Of a stretch of 64,000 bases of DNA, positions 56,868 to 64,000 are shown in pieces. A program made the position numbers and the translations under genes. Under the pieces are notes generated by a model, which ran no database searches, was not told the origin of the DNA, and saw only the letters and a list, made by a program, of their open reading frames with translations. Source of the stretch: Rugalucina vietnamica (taxonomy: Eukaryota; Mollusca; Bivalvia; Lucinida; Lucinidae); assembly GCA_964017185.1 (NCBI GenBank), contig OZ024879.1, positions 44,833,883-44,897,882 of the forward strand, in the 5' to 3' direction. The first letter of the stretch is position 1. Each line of letters begins with the position of its first letter.

Positions 56868-58211
56868 GGCATTCTTGAACAACTAAAATGGGAATCTCTC
56901 AAGAAAAGGAGGACGGATAATCGACTTATATTACTATACAAAGGTCTGAAGGGTAAAGCCAGAATACCTACAGATGACCTTATCCCAAAGACTAGGCGTT
57001 GTAGAAATAGCCACTCCAAGGCATTTCAGCTTTAATCTGCTAGTATAGAGGCCTATAAATGTACGAGGTATGGCAGAAAAGTTCGTAGACACCATTAGTA
57101 TTTTCAACAGGAAAAGAAATTCAGTCAAAATGAATATATCTGGGTTTGCAAAAATATTTCATGAGCAAATAGACGAATTTTTACGAAAATCTGGCCAACA
57201 CGACATCTTTTACAGCCTTTTATGTGCACCTCCCTAACCGGGAGCGGGGCAAGGGTCAACGTCTCAGTGACGTTACTTAAAGTTTATTGCTGTCAGTGCT
57301 TTATATATTTGTAACAAGTTTAACCGATGTTTCAGAGTTATTCCACATAGGGTCCTTGGATATCGGTACAATTCTATTATGTGTATCCAGCTGTCAAATG
57401 CAGATCTGTGCTAACTGTCCTCAGGTTCTCTGATGACCAGTTGAACATATGAAACCATTTTCATTCGCTGAGAATATAAGACGAGTGCCCTTCCGCCGCC
57501 GTTTATCATCTTAGATGATCTATCGAGCATCCAAAAATCAAATCAGCCACTTGTAAACTAGCGACAGACAAGCTGATAGCTCTTATGTTGTTGTTTATAG
57601 CATTTCCATCGTGTTTGTTGGCCATTTCCATAACAAAAACACACAATTTTATGGTTATCGGCTATTCTCCGACGTCAAAATTACGCCATTTTTTCAAAAA
57701 AAAATTTTCGGACTGCATCTGAAATTTTATTCACAGATATCAAACTGTACTTCCGCCAAGACCCAAACATTCAGAAAACGTTGTTGATTGAACATTCTTT
57801 CAGGATCAAAATATTTTAACGTTACAGCACACTTCCGCGCCGTTTCACAGGCAAAAACAGAATGTGAAAATCGTCACATTTTATCACGTTTTGACACCTG
57901 CCCCGCACGGCCCTACCCTCAAGCAGAAAAGTGGCGATACCAAGCGTGTTATTACTTTAAATTGCACAAAATTTCTGAAATATACTCATAAGATATTGCT
58001 GCTTGAAATTATGCAAAACGCTTCTTCAACAACGCGTTACTTTTTCTGATAGCTGAAGTGTCTACGAACTTTCCTGCCATACCTCGTAGTTTCTTTCCCC
58101 AAACTATCAGGGACTGGAATGACCTCCCTGACTCTCTGTTTTCTACTGCTGAAATGTCAGATGATTGTGTGTCCATTAAGTTCGCTTCACTCGTGCGTTC
58201 AAGGGACTAAT
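56868..58211 (+). pseudogene. LINE C-terminal fragment split by a mariner-type element
   Basis: 56868-57063 reads GILEQLKWESLKKRRTDNRL and continues to IEAYKC with one internal stop; 58089-58211 reads SFFPQTIRDWNDLP to LVRSRD then stop. This is the last part of a CR1/L2-type reverse transcriptase protein. The two parts are in the same frame once the 1023-bp insert and one TA are removed. The 3' tail has ATTCAG repeats (about 58273-58290). Confidence 0.85.
57064..58086. mobile_element. 1-kb mariner-type non-autonomous element
   Basis: Ends CGAGGTATGGCAGAAAAGTT and AACTTTCCTGCCATACCTCG with CGTAGACAC further in, flanked by TA (57062-57063, 58087-58088). Similar in size to 20260-21273 but with different ends. 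No transposase frame. Confidence 0.88.
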
Positions 58212-58364
58212 TTCTCCCCCATCCGAACCCCCTGGTGAAATAATGTCATTTGGCGTGTCACCAGTAAACTATTCAGATTCAGATTCAGCAGTTACACCAG
58301 TAGGTAAAGTCACCTTGTTGGTTGTATTGGTGTTATGTTCCACTCAAAAGCGAAGGTCATACAG

Positions 58365-58633
58365 GGCAGCACCCCCCCCCCCCCCCCCCCCCCCCCGTGG
58401 CTGAGCGGTTAAGAGCGCTGTTTCTTAATCACATGATGATCATCTCACCGCTGTGTCTGGTGTGGGTTCGAGCCCCGCACTGGCCACATGTGAGACAAGC
58501 CAAGAACTGCTTGCGGGTGTGCCAGGTGGTTTTTCTCGGGGTTCTCCCGTTTTTGCCCCACCTACCGATTCTGAGTCCGTCTCATATATGCTGAAATAAT
58601 CTTGAAAGGCACGTAAAACTGAATCCAAAAAAA
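58365..58633 (+). mobile_element. tRNA-derived SINE with 12-bp target duplication
   Basis: AAGGTCATACAG is present at 58353-58364 and 58634-58645. The insert begins GGCAGCA, a run of about 26 C, then a tRNA-like head with A box GGCTGAGCGGTTAAGAG and B box GGGTTCGAGCCCC; acceptor (GTGGC/GCCAC) and T-arm (GTGGG/CCCGC) stems pair well. The body has GGTGGTTTTTCTCGGGGTTC and CCCCACC. It ends in a short A run. LINE-mobilised. Confidence 0.92.
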
Positions 58634-58645
58634 AAGGTCATACAG

Positions 58646-60440
58646 TCATGTAATATATTTGGTTAGTCTCGCCCAAGAACTGGAAAGTATTGAGTCACTA
58701 CATGACAGGCTTCTTGGGAGGTAAACGGGCTGACCCTATGTATAATAAATGTTGTCAAAACTGGTACATCTCAAATAAAAAGGAAAGCTCCCATTGTTAG
58801 AAATGTGATTAATGCAGAGGTGGGGTAAGGTTGCAGGTGAGCCGGCTGATCAAGTATGTATCTACATTGCACTACCAGTAAATTAACTTGCTCTGTTTGG
58901 TTAAAGGCTCCGTAAGTAAACTGCTAAGCCTGTGTAGGGATTTAGTGCCATGATGTACCCGACTGTTCCCATGTCAAGTCACCCAGAGGTTGTTTACCAG
59001 TTTCCATAAAATGATATTAAAACTGCATAAACACACAACCTGTATCTTCTACCAGAGGGGGTGTAGATGTAAATTTACAACCAAGCCTTCAGTAAGAGTG
59101 AGCGATGTTGGGGATCTACCTTGGCTGACAAACACTGCCAAGCAGCATCTACTACATGTTAGTATACAGTATGTGCCCCATGTATTGAGCAAATGTCTGG
59201 GGCTTGATCCCGGGATTGATACATCGTTGAGACGGAGCTGCAGAATGAGCATCAAGCTCCCTATAAGAGCTGGATACTGCTACAATATAACTGCAACCAT
59301 GAGTAAACCCGTAGCTACATACCATGTTTCAGTCATAGAACAGCCCTTTCTGAGAAATGTCTTCTATGCAAGAACTTACAAGCAAGGCTTTCAGGATAGT
59401 CATACAATGCTAATATGAAATAGGCACACCTAATGGGCAACCAACCAATCTATCAGGATACCGCACGCTTGAATTCATGATTTTTGTGTGTACATTAGTT
59501 TGTTTGTTTTGCTGCTTAACCAAATGAACAACTTTGGTCAATGGTCATATCTGTGCATCAAATTTCCTTTTGTAAACATAACTTAGATACCTTTACTTAC
59601 AAAACGTATGGCTCTCATCATTGAACTGTATGCAAAATGGACTTTCAAAATGGTTTACATGACCAGATTACGGATATGCATCATATGCACCAGAAGTTTT
59701 CAACAAGGCATCAATAAATGTATTATTAAATAACCAGTCTGCAATTCTATAGCTTTTCTGTTCCAAGACACTTATAGATCTCTTAAAAAGTTGTAAACCA
59801 CTGCAGAAGCTGAGGGTGAGGTTAGGTACCTGTAAAACCGGTTTAAGCCAGCCAGTAACTTTGTGTTACTGATCGTTCCAAGTCGATACTTCTGTGGTGG
59901 TTCTTTTTGTTTTATGTCTTGGTGTTTAAAATTTTTTGTGCTGTTGGCGCCTTATGTATGTTTTCATATTTTTAGTTAAGTTAAGGTAACTGAGTGGCCA
60001 CCTATTGGGAAAATAGCTGCTCATTCGGCTTACGATATGTTTCATGGCATAAGTACCTGATTGTTAGTTTGGTTTTTTCCCACCTCGGTTTTTGGAGTGG
60101 GAATCTTTTTCTGATTGCGCCTTTTCCTGATCTTTGCCTACTTGTACTTTTTGTAAATTGAGCCTATACGTCACCAGGCCTCCCTTTTATTTTACTTCCC
60201 ATTTTAAATTCGTCATCAGTGTTCACAGAAGCCATGTTTCAGTTTTGTTTGCATTCAGGCTGAACAGTACAGTCAACCATTTTTTATTATTACAAGACAG
60301 GCCACATTTTTGGATACTTGATGGTTACAAAAGCGTTGTTCAACAACACATCCTAGTACTTATGTCTTAGAAGCAGGATTTGAACTACAACCTTTCTATC
60401 GAGCTAAGCTACATGTACAAGTACATGTATGTCAACAAAA
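58646..60440. other. no gene supported
   Basis: A 142-codon open frame (58990-59418, plus) has no recognised motif or splice context and may be chance. A 25-bp splice-bounded minus-strand stretch near 59600-59625 is too short to call. Confidence 0.35.
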
Positions 60441-61400
60441 TCACGGGTGTGATTCAATTGATACCACCTGTGCTGTCGTCCGAGACGTTACTGCATATAT
60501 TGCTGTCGTCCGAGTATTCCGGTTTCCGTCCGAGTACTACGGCTGTCGTTACCATCAGTGCCCCTGTTTCAGTGTCCACAGGGCCAAAATTTCGTCGCTA
60601 TTCAGCGCAATTATCACGGAAAATTGTCAAGAAGTTATTTATCGTTATTTCCAACGTGTTTCCAACTTTCTTAAAATATAGATAATCACAAGAACTTATT
60701 TTGAGTACAAAACATTGTTTTCTCGCGTGTTTTTCTTACATTCAACATATGCAAACATTCCTCATAAGCGAAAGTAGCTGGACTATTTCGTTTTCCATTT
60801 AGCCTTTGAAAACTATAATCATTTCCCCAACCCGTTGCGTCCTTCAAATTTTATTTGCCGTTTTTAAAAAGCGTGATACGGCTGTCGTTGACCCCTGATA
60901 CGGCTGGCGGTTGTTTATTGATCAGTACGATACGGCTGTCGATAGTATTTTGAGATAGCATATTGCCCATTGAAATCAAATTCAACGCATTTTATGCATT
61001 TTTTGTAGTTTCTGAATAGTTTTCATTTGCAACTGATAAAAGGACTGTATAGACTGTCTATTCTCTTGCTTCAAACCAAGCAACTTTACATATAAACACC
61101 ACACACGCAAGAAAACTGTATCATTTATTAAATTCAAAGTTTCACCATTTATTAAAGCATGCGTTAAGTGTGGTAGGACAGCTTTCAGTGACACCCGTAT
61201 TCATTACTTGCTCCCATCTGCAGTGGCTCCTCACAGCCCCTCTGAAACTAGTGCCTCAGATGACGACTCGACATCGGTTAAAGCGCTATCGTCCCCAAAA
61301 ATGGCAAATTAAAATTTAGGTGTCTACTGAACTGTCGTATCAGCTTGAATGACACATGCAGTATTTTACCGCTATAACTACGAGTATGTTAAATAGCACA

Positions 61401-61496
61401 TGCTACTACCGATTAAACAGGCTGTCCCTACTTTATATGTAAAGCTCGTGCTACTACCGATTAAACAGGCTGTCCCTACTTTATATGTAAAGTTGC
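61401..61496. repeat. 48-bp tandem duplication
   Basis: TGCTACTACCGATTAAACAG and the following 28 bp are repeated directly with minor change. Confidence 0.9.
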
Positions 61497-61591
61497 TTAA
61501 AGCGACCACAAGAGAAAGGAAATTTATGTCTAATTTACTCTGTTCAAACGACATAAATTATATATAGCTCGAATTTGACCTCAGGTGCGCC

Positions 61592-61749
61592 AAAAGATCG
61601 ACGAGTCTACTTAGTAGCACGTGAAAGGATATTCAGACTGTAACAGTACAAATACTTACTGTGCGGGCAACTGAAGTGTAACAGAAAACTTGAGCCATTT
61701 CGTACCGATTTACATTTCACGTGGTACTTCATGGACTCGTCGATCTTTT
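61592..61749. mobile_element. 160-bp foldback MITE
   Basis: Inverted arms AAAAGATCGACGAGTC / GACTCGTCGATCTTTT with GCACGTGAAA / TTTCACGTGG further in; nested in the 2.48-kb element. A family H right end (TTACAAATGACTAGTGCA) lies nearby at about 62040-62057. Confidence 0.75.
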
Positions 61750-63036
61750 GTAACAACGGGCCCCACCCCCTGGGAATAGCGGGAACTTTGACTTTTGGTC
61801 CAGCAAATCTTCGCTAAAAGCAATTCTCGCTAAATGCCCCGCCCTGTGAGGACTGCTTGTTGGTAAACCCGCTGCTGTTTTCCCCGCAAACTGCTATCTT
61901 TTTATTTCACTGACCTTTTGGCCTATATAAAGCAAACCCAAGGTATTTTCACCGCACTGTCGTGGCAAAACTTTTGTCAAAGCCGCGCTCATTTCCACGG
62001 CTATCCCCCGCCCGCCCCGGGGATGGGGGACGGGCGTGGTTACAAATGACTAGTGCATTACACAAAGGATCAATCAGCCACTTTCGCCACAGTTTGTCTT
62101 CTTTTGTGACGCTCATCAAAGTTTAAGTTATATACACTACACTTTCTTATTTGGATAAAGCACGCGAAAATGATTGAGAAAGTAAGGCAATCGGTCACTA
62201 CATATATACGACGTTCAATATTCATAACTTGGTTTGATCAGGGCGGCGGTGTGCCATGTAAATATCTAACCGTTCGTGTAGATACAACCCACTGGTTTAT
62301 CGTTAGAATTATGAACAGAGTGAAGCAGATGTTGTTTCATTCATATTTCTGAAATCTAGGAGGCCTTAAACTTAGTTTTACCCGTATATTTGGATCTACC
62401 ACCTGTTCTAAATTGTCGACATCCGTAACGAGTTTAACCGACAGCCGTATCACACATATTTACAACTGATCGACAGCAGTAACACCAAAAGTTAAACGCC
62501 CCTTCAAAACCTTTCTGCTTTGGATTTTTTTAAACTGTAAAAGGTTTTATCTTTGCAGTTATGTTTTCCACGGTTTTCAATAAATGGTCAGAAATGAGAG
62601 ATGCTGATTTTTACAGTATTTGCATATTTATGTGATTTTTGCTATTTTACGATTAAACACATGTTTGTATGAAAACTAGCGACCCAAAAGCCCGTACAAA
62701 CATATTGCACGATAGACAAATATCTAAGAATACACTCTAGCAGAAAAAATATAAATAATACCTTCAGATTCGATTGCGATCCACTTTTACGTGTGTACTG
62801 GTTGTGTAACGACAACCGTAGTACTCGGACGGAAACCGGAATATTCGGACGACAGCAATATATGCAGTAACGTCTCGGACGACAGCACAGGTGGTATCAA
62901 TTGAATCACCCCCGTGATAATGGAAATGATTTTGGGTTAAATATCTGGCTCAGAGTCACATGTACAAACTGTATATAAACACAGCAAGTATATGGGTGTG
63001 TAGAATTTATTCTTTTAAAATGTAACATTTATAATT

Positions 63037-63265
63037 TGAGCCACATGAGAAAAACAGGATTTTTGCAAATGTGAAAACAAAGCCGCAGATCAGCTGAGTA
63101 GTAACTGTACATCTGATTAGCGCCCTTGTTTTCGCTACACATATAGTACAATCCCTTTTCTACTTAAACTTTCTAGCTTGTTTCCTTTTCCTGTGACTCA
63201 ACAGACCGGTTTGTGTAAGACCTGGTCGGAAACCCTGAAGACCAATTTTCTGGTGTCATGGCTCA
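63037..63265 (+). mobile_element. MITE-A, diverged
   Basis: 229 bp, TGAGCCACATGAG to GTGTCATGGCTCA, TT on both sides. Hairpin imperfect. Confidence 0.87.
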
Positions 63266-64000
63266 TTTAATAGTCGTTTACATTTCTGAAATATTTTATT
63301 GAACAGAACTCCTATATGGAAAATGTTGCCAAGCATTTTTCAGTTCTAATGTCTCACTTTTCTAACTAAGATTCTTGAAGTTAAGTTTTAATATTTAAGT
63401 GACACCTTCACAGGTCTGTCAATTTAATAAATAAAGTGCATTTTCTTAAGCTAAAACAGACAACTTTCACATGAAAAAGAAGATGGTATTCGCTAACTTT
63501 TACTAAGAATATTTGAAAAACAGTAAAGTAGTTTGATGATTCAACTGTAGTAATTGCGCTTTGACAAGACAGAATCCTGAATAAAATGAACTTGCTGGCA
63601 AGATGGGGGGTCTCAGAATTGAATCTAAATCAGTCCATAATGTTTATGCTGACTGGGCATAAATTTCTCTGGTAATGTGTTAACAATGTTCCAGTTTCCA
63701 TGGTCAATGATGCATTTGACACTGGTCAATACTGTATTCCCACTTAAAAGATCAAACCGTAAATAAATCTTAAACAGATTTAAACACCTCTAATAAATTA
63801 CATGAAACCTTATCAAGGAAAATGCATCAACTTCTATAAGAGTAAAGTGCATATAAATTCAATCTATATTCATAATAATTAATTCTGTAAAAGATTTCAT
63901 ATTTTAGCAATTAAGATGGATATTCCAAAACTTTATACTTATGATTAAGTTTTAAATCATAGATGTATAAGTACACATTTATTAGATGCATATTTGCTTG
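63266..64000. other. no gene identified
   Basis: AT-rich non-coding sequence, no repeat family recognised. Confidence 0.4.

Larger units (their letters stand above)
60441..62917. mobile_element. 2.48-kb element with 115-bp terminal inverted repeats
   Basis: Left end GATTCAATTGATACCACCTG, TGCTGTCGTCCGAGACGTTA and so on to about 60555 is repeated inverted from about 62800 with about three mismatches. TGTCGTCCGA recurs within each end. GATACGGCTG(T/G)CG occurs three times near 60887-60945 and inverted near 62437. No clear target duplication and no transposase frame. Confidence 0.85.

Noticed and set aside
58990..59418. 142-codon plus-strand open frame
   Set aside because: No motif, no splice context, an overlapping open frame on the other strand, and no biased composition.

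Overview
The window is metazoan and most likely from a bivalve mollusc. It is AT-rich, has no bacterial gene layout, and is dominated by interspersed repeats. Evidence for a bivalve is by family resemblance only: array-bearing elements ending in GACG-type microsatellites plus a terminal hairpin, motifs such as GACCTTGACCTCAAGGTCA, mariner, non-LTR retrotransposon and tRNA-headed SINE remnants. I cannot name the species.

The host signal is a gene on the minus strand, broken into short exons. Eight exons between 44.4 and 33.2 kb (44222-44365, 43751-43971, 42719-42856, 38805-38943, 38100-38162, 34615-34709, 34139-34304, 33208-33306) are open in one frame, have AG/GT boundaries and join with compatible phases at every junction. 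Two more lie just upstream (to 45344). Weaker candidates continue down to 3.2 kb (27799-27894, 23145-23199, 13242-13315, 9650-9753, 4226-4260, 3221-3348). The protein is large, helical and Leu/Gln rich, ending here in a polar low-complexity stretch. Midasin (MDN1) is my tentative guess, from memory only. A separate minus-strand first exon at 52855-53131 encodes an acidic N-terminus and a C2H2 zinc finger, but carries a frameshift in an A11 run.

Everything else is mobile or repetitive. The commonest family (called MITE-A here) has more than 20 copies of about 236 bp with a strong off-centre hairpin, TIR TGAGCC and 2-bp A/T target duplications; two insertions are proved by matching empty sites within the window. 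Other families: a PIF/Harbinger-like MITE with TAA duplications (H), a 280-bp hairpin element (B), a 180-bp TIR element (J), and array elements C, D, E and F. C occurs three times with the same ends but different internal tandem arrays. The most elaborate locus is 16.8-22.3 kb: a MITE-A copy holds a hAT-like insert and a 5.17-kb inverted-repeat element with 3-bp duplications, which itself holds a 1-kb mariner-type element. Further TIR elements lie at 29.1-30.2, 40.9-42.4, 54.3-55.4 and 60.4-62.9 kb. A 5.6-kb interval (50.3-55.9 kb) is bounded by inverted clusters of GC-rich palindromes and contains the zinc-finger exon. A segment of about 1.2 kb is duplicated (4.3-6.0 and 9.8-11.0 kb).

No intact transposase, reverse transcriptase, functional tRNA or rRNA gene was found. 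Repeat names are local labels; exon calls are manual and unaided by alignment or transcripts.
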